This document shows positions 55,426-64,000 of a DNA stretch of 64,000 bases, piece by piece. The notes beneath the pieces were generated by a model. That model did no database searches. It saw nothing but the letters and a program-made list of their open reading frames with translations, and was not told the DNA's origin. Position 1 is the first letter of the stretch. Every line of letters starts with the position of its first letter. A program made the translations under genes and the position numbers. Source of the DNA: Cladorhizidae sp. MBARI D1340-BT2 (lineage: Eukaryota > Porifera > Demospongiae > Poecilosclerida > Cladorhizidae); contig JAQNBH010000014.1 of assembly GCA_028752905.1 (NCBI GenBank), forward strand, positions 2,944,993 through 3,008,992, given 5' to 3'.

Positions 55426-55445
55426 ATTTTTTTCGACCCTTGGGT
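55426..55445 (-). repeat. Right terminal inverted repeat of the MULE
   Basis: It ends cgacccttgggt; the complement matches 48109-48127 with one extra base. Confidence 0.75.
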
Positions 55446-55682
55446 ATATATATTATATAATAATTATTATTATATATATTTTTTATTATAATTTTTTTTA
55501 TACAATAATGTACAAGCTACTAAAAGTTCCAACACACCAATGAAACAATGGCGACAAAAAGACAGCAGCAAAAACAAAAAAACAAAAGCAAGACACAAAC
55601 CACAACAATAAAAGTCCAAAATCAAACGACACCATCCACAGCTGGAGAATGGATGGCCAATCTTCTTAGTCAAAGCCCGGCA

Positions 55683-56126
55683 TTACCGCGCCAGAGGTTG
55701 ATGGAGAGGGCGTTGAAAGAGATGGCAGATGGAATCCGCTGAAGGTATTCCAAGCCGGATACCCTGCAGGCGACCAATAGCTCTGATGGTGGAAACTGCT
55801 TCAGGGCACCAACCGCCTAAAGACTCGGCCACCAAAGGGATGAAGAGGACACCGACTTCTCGGCAAGCTCCTGAATGAACTGCTATTTTCCTGTTCACCC
55901 CGATAGTGGGCGCATGTCCACGAGTGGAAACGGTCCCAACCTGAGTCAGATGTATCGTTGAAATTACAGAAACATCAGGCTGCCCTCTTTCCCAGTTAGG
56001 GATGAAAACATCGGCAGGACGACTGCGGGTACCTGGGATCAGTGCAGGAACCTCCTTCCTGGGGCTAGTGCTGCTGACTGGGCTGCAGAGAAGACAGACC
56101 GGAATGGGCTCCCGATATGTTTGCAT
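55683..56126 (-). pseudogene. R2-like retrotransposon C-terminal fragment
   Basis: A single minus-strand frame reads IPGTRSRPADVFIPNW, then CREVGVLFIPLVAESLGGW, then STIRAIGRLQGIR. The R-P-A-D-x-F-x-P-x-W word resembles the nuclease region of R2-group elements, and the rest matches the fragment at 9148-9400. Reverse transcriptase is absent. It lies just upstream of the BCAP31-like gene, so its insertion may affect that promoter. Confidence 0.65.
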
Positions 56127-56345
56127 AATTGGGAAGGGTGTGGCTGGTTGCCATGGAGCTGAGGGAGGGGTGTTTGAAAATAATCACTTTACCCACTTTA
56201 CCAACTTGCCCAACTTTTATCTTTTGCCGTACTTTACCCACTTATCCTATATCATCTTACTGTGTGACGGGCGAAGAGGTGGGAAGTGTTAAAGGTTTTG
56301 AAGGAGTTATCTCTTTATATCTGTGGAGTTTTCTGTGAAGCTAAG

Positions 56346-56440
56346 ATGTCTACTATTCAGTGGACAGCTGTATCGTCCTTCATGTACGCTGAACTTGGCA
56401 TAACACTCCTACTGATAATTCCTATTTTGAAGCCCTCCTG
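56346..56440 (+). CDS. BCAP31: BCAP31-like exon 1
   Basis: The ATG at 56346 opens the conserved QWTAVSSFMYAE N-terminus and the first membrane segment; donor GTGAGT at 56441. Confidence 0.85.
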
Positions 56441-59400
56441 GTGAGTTTATAGAAAGAGAATGAGAGGTGGTTTTGGGATCATTACCACTAGCCTAATGGG
56501 TAAAGATTATGTGAGTTAGCTGTAGACCTTTTCCAAGTGTGAATGAATGACTAGTAATGACAGGATTCAAATGATTTGTTCATGGGGCTGGGAAGGGACT
56601 GGGAAGAATTATTCTACACACACCTGAATCATGGTAATGTGTCACAGGGGCGTGGCCTGTGACACATTGCCGGGAGATTTCAAGATATCGAAATGCGCAT
56701 TTGTGTATATTACCAATTTCCAATTACTATATTTTTAACAGTGTGGTCTAGGGAAGCTGTGAACTGTACAGAGGATTTTCCTCCAGATTTTTCCTCTAAT
56801 CTGCCTTAATTATCTGTGCCTAATAGAATGTATTCATGGAACTATACCTAGCATCTCATTCCTTCCTCTGCATCATCAACCTTACTCTCTGTGCTCATAT
56901 GATACCCTCTCATGTATCAGTGCTAGGTTGTCAATATTTAGGTAGCCACTGATAGTGTTGCATGCACACCCACACAGCCACTGATCACACACTGTTGCCA
57001 CACCCACTGCCATGCCATGTGTCAGCAACTAGCTCCATCCAGGTCCATCTAGGGTTCCATGGTTCCACCTAAGGTTCCATCACTGGTTCCACCCAGATAC
57101 CATCAAAGTTCCTTGTTGGGTGGGTTCCATCTAAGGTTCCATGGTTCCATCTAAGGTTCCATGGTTCCATCTAAGGTTCCGTCTAAGGTTCCATCTAAGG
57201 TTCCATCTAAAAGGTTCTATCTAAAAGGTTCCATCTTAGGGTTCTAACCAAGTTCCATCTAGTATTCCATCCAGGTGCCCATCCAACCTCTGACCAGAGG
57301 TTCCATCCAGGTATTTGTCCAGGTTCCGTCCAGGCATCTGTCCAGATTTCATGCATACTTCTGTCGAGTCATCTGTCTGGGTTCCGTCCAGGCATGTCCA
57401 TGTTCCATGTAGATGACCATTTATAGAGACAATGGTTTTCCGTTAAAAAAAAACATTTTCCGTTTCAGCTTTTCTTCAATTCCGTTTCATTGGCTGGAAT
57501 TTTCCGTTTCAGAAATTATAGGTTAATTATAGGCTGCAATAATCAGTACATACTTAGCTAAAATGCCTTTCAATGTCTCCATTAAAATATAACATCACAA
57601 GTCTCTTTGTATTTTGTTCTGGCAAATTCTCCCTTCGATCATTCAGGATGTGCCTATATTGTGAAAAACTTAGCTCCACATCAACTGAAGCCACTGGCAT
57701 CAAAATAGCATTGGAAGCTATAGTAGAAAGTTTGGGGAATCGGTCTTTCATGCTATCCCAAAATCCGGACAGTGGACTGGGTAGTTGTCACGATACTGAG
57801 TGTAAATGAGCCACTCTTCAAGCAGCTCAGGGGATGGATCCTGGAGGGAATTGATAGCGTGGTAATCTTCTATATCATTCCCAAGAGTTGCTGACGCGGA
57901 TCAAAAATCCTCACAGCCGTGTAATGTGGGCAGGCCGGATGTCTGTCCAAGTGAAGTCTAGCTTATTAAGAGATAGTCTGAACACAGTCTGAAATGATTT
58001 GATGTATTTTCTCTTCTGGTCAGCCTCGAATTTGTCAAGCAATCGATCTGGAGATTGTACACGGTACATGCCAATGGAGTTTCTTTGGCCTCAAGTGACA
58101 TCAAGACAGTCATCAAACGCTGGCAGTTCTCCTTGATGAAGTATAGCTGCAGGCTTATTTCAGCATAGATAGTGTTGTGTGTCACGAATTCAATGATTCA
58201 TTCAACAGCCATCCCTTGCCCCTTCTCTGCCTTGTAAAAACCTTCATACACATGGATTCTTGTGGCATGATAGATGGCTGCTTGAAACCACGAATTCCAT
58301 CGAGATGAAACAGGGACTGGTGGTAGCTTGACGTCAGTGCTAGCAATAAACTCGCCAAGGTACTTCAGGAATCAATTCTTTCTGCCAGGCTTCTTAAAGA
58401 GAGATGACTTTATCATCATGATAAGATCAGAGGTATGTGAAGTCACCATGATGGTGAAAAACTTCAGCTGCCAGGTTGACAATGTGTGCAAGGCACAGAA
58501 CATGCACAGACTTAGGGTAAACAGCCGAGAGAACATACCTATATGCCTTCTTACAGTACGCATCACTGTCTGAAACAATAGAAACAACAATCTCAAATGC
58601 TATTCCAGCTTCACTCATAGTTAGTTTGCTTGGCTGAATGTGCTGTGATTGCACACCTCCATCTTCACCACATTGATTAGAAAAGACTTGCCTGGAACAC
58701 TAGCAATGACTCAAGATGCTATGGTCACGCACATCAGTAGTTTCGTCAACAGTGATGCTAACTGGCTGGTGATGAAGTACATCCTGGAGAGCTGAAAAAT
58801 GAGTCTCATAGAGCCTCGGTATATATGTTGTGCGAAGTGTGGCTACTTGAGGTAGAGCTCCTGCTTGTTCACAATGTTTCTGTAGGAATGGCCTGATCTT
58901 GTTTTATCAAGGGGAATATCTGCAATGGTGCACATTTTCAAATAATCCAACACAAAACTCTCCCTAATCTCCTTGGACTTGAAAATTGTGCCGAGTGTTG
59001 TCTGCCTTCTGGATGAAGGTCCAGCTGATCCACTCTCCTTCATTGCTTCCTTTTTAGTAGCATGTTTCTTACTTTTGAGGTGATCCTTCACAGTGTCAAC
59101 TCTAGTAAAATCTATACTGTGTAAACAAAACTTGCAAAAAAAATAACACACCCCAATCTGCATACAGATCCATATTGAACTGTTTTGCTCTCTCCTCAGC
59201 ACTTACCCACTGGCTTGGCTCTGGGGGGCTCTGACTCATCAGCCACTTACAATTACACACCACGTGGGTGTAATGTGTGTTAATTAGAGTATAGTAGAGC
59301 CCCAGCTACTTATTGGGACTGCTCAAATGCTACTTACTGTACTCAACCATTTTTCTAACCAGCAGTAGCTACAGCTTATAAATGTCTACACAGAACTGTA

Positions 59401-61125
59401 AAAACCCATTAACAGGTTACATTTAGATGTGTACAAGTGAATTGGCTAGACTAGCTATTTGATTTTGGCAACCTCAGAACAGAGGTTCAGTCCTCCTTCC
59501 ATTTTCACTCACGAAAACCACTGTCTCTGCATTAGTGACTGTAGCTGTATATAGTGTGTGTTCCCACTCAGCTGTACCATGGATTATAAATAGCAGCATG
59601 TGGACTATGATGAGCTATAATTAAAATTGCCTGTGGGGCCAGCAACACCTTGCTACCTGTTGTGAGAGGGTGTAACTATTATCACAGCAATGAAGTGCTA
59701 TAATCACACAACAGCAATGAAGTGTTATAATCACACAACAGCAATGAAGTGCTATAAGCACACATCAATGAAGTGCTATAATGACACAACAGCAATGCAG
59801 TGCTGTAATCACACAATAGCTATAATCATACCCAAGCTTACTTAGCAAAGAATGAATGACTCAATATAGAGCAATTTGATTGGTCGGCCAGATTCATTAT
59901 TGTATTTTGACATCTGAGATTATGTCTGCAACACTTAAAAGACAAGTGGTTTTACTTCGCAGCATGTGGTTGAGTGGAGCGGTGTGATTGGTTAGTTCAA
60001 GGTTCATTTGTTCCTGGAATCCCTTCATGCAGTTGCTGCGATTTAGTTGCATTCCTCTAATGAAGGGGCGGAGTTATTTGCAAGCCCTTAGGCCATTCTG
60101 TGCTCAGGTTTCTGACATTTTAGGAGGAAGGGGGACATGTCTGCATGTGCTGGTGAGGGGGACATGTCTGCATGTGCTGGTGAGGGAACATGTCTGCATG
60201 TGCTGGTGAGGGGAACATGTCTGCATGTGCTGGTGAGGGGAACATGTCTGCATGTGCTGGTGAGGGGACATGTCTGCTGGTGAGGGGGACATGTCTGCAT
60301 GTGCTGGTGAGGGGTACATGTCTACATGTGCTGGTGAGGGGGACATGTCTACATGTGCTGGTGAGGGGGACATGTCTGCATGTGCTGGTGAGGGGGACAT
60401 GTCTGCATGTGCTGGTGAGGGGTACATGTCTGCATGTGCTGGTGAGGGGAACATGTGCTGGTGAGGGGGACATGTCTGCATGTGCTGGTGAGGGGAACAT
60501 GTCTGCATGTGCTGGTGAGGGGGACATGTCTGCATGTGCTGGTGAGGGAGACATGTCCACATGTGCTGGTGAGGGGTACATGTCTGCATGTGCTGGTGAG
60601 GGGGACATGTCTGCATGTGCTGGTGAGGGGTACATGTCTGCATGTAGTGCCGGATCTACATATATGTAGGTACCTTTTAACAGAGAAGTGTCACTACTCT
60701 CTCTGATTGTATGGATGAGGAGGATACCAGCGAGAGAAACGTCTGCCAGCAAGTGTAGTGTTAGCAGAGTAAGCAGTTTTAGCCATGTACTTCTTCCTGG
60801 GTAGTTGGTGGACTAATACATGTAACACGTGTATAAATTCTTCCTGGGTGTTTGGCGGGTAAAGCAAACATGATTATCAGTGTCAAGGATATCGATTGAT
60901 GTTGATATTGGAGGAATGTAGGCACATATGTGTCCATCCCATTAACACATCCCTCACCTGTTGATGTGCTAAGTGAAATGAACACCTGCTCCCTAATCAC
61001 ACGACACTGCATTGTCTTCTTTAGGTGGAAGAAACTGTTTGGAATAAGGATATTCTCCTCCATTAAGCCGATTTGGACGACTTTCTTCTACTCGGTGCTG
61101 GTTATTCTCATCCTATTGTTCCTTG
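56346..61125 (+). CDS. BCAP31: BCAP31/BAP29-like ER membrane protein, exons 1-2 (gene continues past the window)
   Basis: Join 56346-56440 and 61025-61125; donor GTGAGT, acceptor tctttag and donor GTATGT, with phase 2 then phase 1. The 65 residues read MSTIQWTAVSSFMYAELGI, a hydrophobic segment, PSWWKKLFGIRIFS and a second hydrophobic segment. BCAP31 family proteins begin with the same pattern: QWTAVA-x-F-L-Y-A-E, first membrane span, P-x-x-W-x-K-x-F-x-x-R, second span. The family is a three-span ER protein that helps sort and quality-control membrane proteins. The next exon should encode the charged lumenal loop and third span, but was not found before 64000. Intron 1 (4.6 kb) carries a hAT pseudogene and two arrays; intron 2 carries four minisatellites. 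Confidence 0.85.
56441..57030. other. Start of BCAP31-like intron 1
   Basis: No gene seen; a small palindromic word (ggcgtggcctgtgacac, near 56650) is the only structure. Confidence 0.35.
57035..57260. repeat. Short GGTTCCATCTAA-type repeats
   Basis: Irregular 10-17-bp units (ggttccatctaa, ggttccatggttcc) with length variation. Confidence 0.75.
57554..59202 (-). pseudogene. CGGBP1-like hAT transposase pseudogene
   Basis: From 59202 down: a BED-like finger CKFCLHSIDFTRVDTVKDHL with SKKHATKK; then DYLKMCTIADIPLDK (about 58930); a core segment SDSDAYCKKAYRYVLSAV then LCLAHIVNLAAEVF (58600-58440); ENCQRLMTVLMSLE (about 58130); and the C-terminal dimerisation block FPKLSTIASNAILMPVAS then VELSFSQYRHILNDRR and MLYFNGD (57740-57570). 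This is the order of the hAT family whose host-derived relative is CGGBP1. Frame changes between segments show decay. Clear terminal repeats were not identified. Confidence 0.7.
59203..60120. other. Intronic stretch with a 27-bp repeat
   Basis: At about 59680-59820 the unit cagcaatgaagtgctataat plus cacacaa occurs five times. No gene otherwise. Confidence 0.6.
60123..60648. repeat. 27-bp minisatellite, ~19 copies
   Basis: Unit gggggacatgtctgcatgtg plus ctggtga. Being a multiple of three with few stops, it opens frames of up to 210 codons on both strands; these are not genes. Confidence 0.95.
61025..61125 (+). CDS. BCAP31: BCAP31-like exon 2
   Basis: The acceptor tctttag precedes G, completing Trp. 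The exon encodes WKKLFGIRIFSSIKPIW and a hydrophobic segment; donor GTATGT. Confidence 0.85.
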
Positions 61126-61242
61126 GTATGTGCGTAAACAATATTCATTGCATAGTATGGACTGCCAGGTATTTATTTGCATCGTCTTGGCAACCTCCAC
61201 AATATGAGGGCATGTCAATTCCTTAGTTGCTTCCGGTAGAGT

Positions 61243-61808
61243 AGTTTAATCTACACACCCTGTGCTTCCTTAGTTACTGTCATCCACACACCCTGTGCTT
61301 CCTTAGTTACTGTCATCTATGCACCCTGTGCTTCCTTAGTTACTGTCATCCACTAGTTACTGTCATCTACGCACCCTGTGCTTCCTTAGTTACTGTCATC
61401 CACACACCCTGTGCTTCCTTAGTTACTGTCATTCACACACCCTGTGCTTCCTTAGTTACTGTCATTCACACACCCTGTGCTTCCTTAGTTACTGTCATTC
61501 ACACACCCTGTGCTTCCTTAGTTACTGTCATTCACACACCCTGTGCTTCCTTAGTTACTGTCATTCACACACCCTGTGCTTCCTTAGTTACTGTCATTCA
61601 CACACCCTGTGCTTCCTTAGTTACTGTCATCCACACACCCTGTGCTTCCTTAGTTACTGTCATTCACACACCCTGTGCTTCCTTAGTTACTGTCATTCAC
61701 ACACCCTGTGCTTCCTTAGTTACTGTCATCTACACACCCTGTGCTTCCTTAGTTACTGTCATTCACACACCCTGTGCTTCCTTAGTTACTGTCATTCACA
61801 CACCCTCT
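61243..61808. repeat. 33-bp minisatellite, ~17 copies
   Basis: Unit cacaccctgtgcttccttag plus ttactgtcattca; starts about 120 bp after BCAP31-like exon 2. A (CA)/(TA)-rich tract follows to about 61990. Confidence 0.95.
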
Positions 61809-62136
61809 CTCACACAATGTTGAGAAACTAAAAGCTGTCTAGGACGGACACACACACATACACCACACACACATATATATACATTACACACATTATACAT
61901 ATATTCATAAGCACATTTATAAACATATACATATATATGTATGTATATATGTATTATTATATAAGTTTAAGTATACATATATATTATAGTTGCAACTACA
62001 GTAGGAGCGAATGCCAGGCATTGGGTGGTGAGCAAGGTGCAGTGGAGAGAGAGAGAAACTCTGATTCCTTATTGCATTGAAATCCTAGCCTATATTACTC
62101 TACAGTGATCTTCTTTTTGATCTCTCGGACATTATT

Positions 62137-62565
62137 CCTGATGAAGGTTAGAGCATCTCATTATTCCTGATGAAGGCTAGAGCACCTCATTATTCCTGAT
62201 GAAGGCTAGAGCATCTCATTATTCCTGATGAAGGCTAGAGCACCTCATTACTCCTGATGAAGGCTAGAGCATCTCATTATTCCTGGTGAAGGCTAGAGCA
62301 TCTCATTATTCCTGATGAAGGCTAGAGCATCTCATTATACCTGATGAAGGCTAGAGCATCTCATTATACCTGATGAAGGCTAGAGCATCTCATTACTCCT
62401 GATGAAGGCTAGAGCATCTCATTACTACTGATAAAGGCTAGATCATCTCATTATTCCTGATGAAGGCTAGAGCATCTCATTAAGGCTACAGCATCTAGTC
62501 AAAAATGTCAGAGAGAGTAAAATTCAAGTTGATTATTGAGAAGGTCATTGTAATTTCGTTATCCT
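62137..62565. repeat. 29-bp array derived from the fold-back MITE core, with its right arm
   Basis: About 12 units of cattattcctgatgaaggct plus agagcatct, followed at about 62490-62565 by ctacagcatctagtcaaaaa, agagagtaaaattcaagttg and attattgagaaggtca. The unit equals the centre of the MITE (tcctgatgaaggctagagca), and the flank equals its right arm. Confidence 0.85.
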
Positions 62566-62934
62566 TACTGGGAGTGCATTGAGAGTATATTACTCTAACC
62601 ATTGTAGCCCTAGCACATGTAGCTGAAGGCCTAATATAGTACTGATCTGTTTATTATTGATGTCATCATGATGATGTAAGGCTTGGATGAGGAAGTAGTC
62701 AATGATGTTCCTTAGAGATTCCAAATGGGGGCCCCGATGACCGTAACAAGGGACAGCAAATTGTTGGACAGAAGTGTGCATGTGGAAGAATATGGCATTC
62801 TGTTAAGATACTAGCAAACAGCTTCCCCTGAAGATGGGAGGTCGTCAGGCAGCACTTTCTGCAGGAATTCTCAGAATACCGTACATACTTTTCTGAGGAG
62901 CTCAAGTGTCAAGGATTGCTGTACCCGAACCATT
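62566..62934. other. Intronic stretch without a recognisable gene
   Basis: Short frames only. Confidence 0.35.
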
Positions 62935-63130
62935 TCTACTTCCCTTCAACAGGAATGTTGTATGTATGTAGTCTCCATGTACGAACACTACTTCCCTTCA
63001 ACAGGAACATTGTACATATGTATGTAGTCTCCATGTACGAACACTACTTCCCTTCAACAGGAACATTGTACATATGTATGTAGTCTCCATGTACGAACAC
63101 TACTTCCCTTCAACAGGAACGTTGTATGTG
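62935..63130. repeat. 56-bp tandem repeat, ~3.5 copies
   Basis: Unit cttcccttcaacaggaacat, tgtacatatgtatgtagtct, ccatgtacgaacacta. Confidence 0.9.
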
Positions 63131-63269
63131 TGAAGTCTCCATGCACAAACTTTCAAGCATAGTACACACTGTGGCAGCTACACCATGCCCTGAGCACTGC
63201 TCAGCCTTCCTCTCAGCAGAAACTCTTCCATATGGCCCTCTTGGTCCAACTGATACTTCTAAGGGGTTT

Positions 63270-63985
63270 GGTGTCTCTAATGAGGATGATGGCACTACCT
63301 TTGATGGAGGGCCACTAGGATCTGGAAGCTCTGAGAGTTTGTTGCCTCTATCAAGGATGATGGCACTACCTTTGATGGAGGCCACTAGGATCTGGAAGCT
63401 CTGAGAGTTTGTTGCCTCTATCAAGGATGATGGCACTACCTTTGATGGAGGGCCACTAGGATCTTGAAGCTCCGAGAGTTTGTTGCCTCTATCAAGGATG
63501 ATGGCACTACCTTTGATGGAGGGCCACTAGGATCTTGAAGCTCTGAGAGTTTGTTGCCTCTATCAAGGATGATGGCACTACCTTTGATGGAGGGCCACTA
63601 GGATCTTGAAGCTCCGAGAGTTTGTTGCCTCTATCAAGGATGATGGCACTACCTTTGATGGAGGGCCACTAGGATCTGGAAGCTCTGAGAGTTTGTTGCC
63701 TCTATCAAGGATGATGGCACTACCTTTGATGGAGGGCCACTAGGATCTTGAAGCTCCGAGAGTTTGTTGCCTCTATCAAGGATGATGGCACTACCTTTGA
63801 TGGAGGGCCAGTAGGATCTGGAAGCTCTGAGAGTTTGTTGCCTCTATCAAGGATGATGGCACTACCTTTGATGGAGGGCCACTAGGATCTGGAAGCTCCG
63901 AGAGTTTGCTGCCTCTATCAACTTTTGATGGAGGGCCACTAGGATCTGGAAGCTCCGAGAGTTTGCTCCGCTGCACTTAAGAGAG
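63270..63985. repeat. 71-bp minisatellite, ~10 copies
   Basis: Unit ctctgagagtttgttgcctc, tatcaaggatgatggcacta, cctttgatggagggccacta, ggatctggaag, with ctccgag/ctctgag and tcttgaag variants. It runs to the window edge, so its full length is unknown. Confidence 0.95.
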
Positions 63986-64000
63986 ACAAGGCTGGCAACA

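Larger units (their letters stand above)
48109..55445 (+). mobile_element. Mutator-like (MULE) transposon with CXXC and OTU domains, 7.3 kb
   Basis: The left end ACCCAAGGGTCAAAAAAAT (48109-48127) and the complement of the right end, ACCCAAGGGTCGAAAAAAAT (55445-55426), match over 20 positions with one gap. Between them lies a multi-exon gene with a MULE-type transposase, SWIM, CXXC and OTU domains. Just inside each terminus is a CpG cluster (about 48131-48152 and 55352-55378) in an otherwise CpG-poor region. The flanks (atataagc and atatatat) agree at only five of eight positions, so a target duplication is not proven. The segment also holds an antisense Merlin-like fragment and a pogo-like end. 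Confidence 0.7.

Noticed and set aside
48109..55445. A clean 8-9-bp target-site duplication for the MULE
   Set aside because: The flanks share only atata before diverging in AT-rich DNA, which is not enough to claim a duplication.
1..64000. tRNA and rRNA genes
   Set aside because: No A-box/B-box pair with a plausible cloverleaf and no rRNA-like conserved block was found by eye; a covariance-model scan would be decisive.

Overview
This looks like an invertebrate nuclear genome, AT-rich and intron-bearing, with very many minisatellites and transposable-element remains. There is no operon structure, and exons meet GT..AG introns. An early-branching animal, most likely a sponge, fits best: the introns in one gene are often only 35 to 150 bases, there is an intronless rhodopsin-type receptor, and the mobile-element families resemble those of sponges and cnidarians. 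The species assignment is inference.

Three host genes can be supported. (1) An intronless 339-residue seven-transmembrane receptor lies at 17441-18460 on the minus strand. (2) A DAZAP2-like gene runs over four exons from 37806 down to 23140 on the minus strand. Its parts were joined by matching splice phases, and its introns are filled with repeats, a LINE and a TA-flanked element. (3) The first two exons of a BCAP31/BAP29-like ER membrane protein gene start at 56346 on the plus strand; the rest lies beyond the window.

The most striking region is 48109-55445. Matching terminal inverted repeats (ACCCAAGGGTC then an A-run) enclose a gene in about 15 to 16 exons. It encodes two C2H2-like fingers, a MULE-type DDE transposase, a SWIM finger, a CXXC (unmethylated-CpG-binding type) finger and an OTU cysteine protease. 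Both ends of the element carry a short dense CpG cluster just inside the inverted repeat. Three small lesions (a 4-bp duplication, a one-base shift and a 17-bp tandem duplication) break the reading frame, so this copy is probably recently dead. An antisense Merlin/IS1595-type fragment and a pogo/Tigger-type end sit in the same segment.

The rest is layered mobile DNA. 1-9100 holds minisatellites, a hAT remnant inserted in a tandem repeat, and a decayed gene of a multicopy invertebrate family from which a 31-bp minisatellite seems to arise. 9100-16670 holds R2-like reverse-transcriptase fragments, a 550-bp microsatellite, a 5'-truncated Ty3/gypsy element (minus) and, directly abutting it, a second gypsy-like element (plus) whose integrase precedes its reverse transcriptase (Gmr1-like order). 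19798-22316 is a long R2-like reverse transcriptase pseudogene. 35800-47340 holds several decayed LINEs on the minus strand, one split by a hAT-like insertion. 57000-64000, inside introns of the BCAP31-like gene, holds a CGGBP1-like hAT pseudogene and a run of minisatellites, one of which grew from the core of a fold-back MITE family found at five loci in the window.
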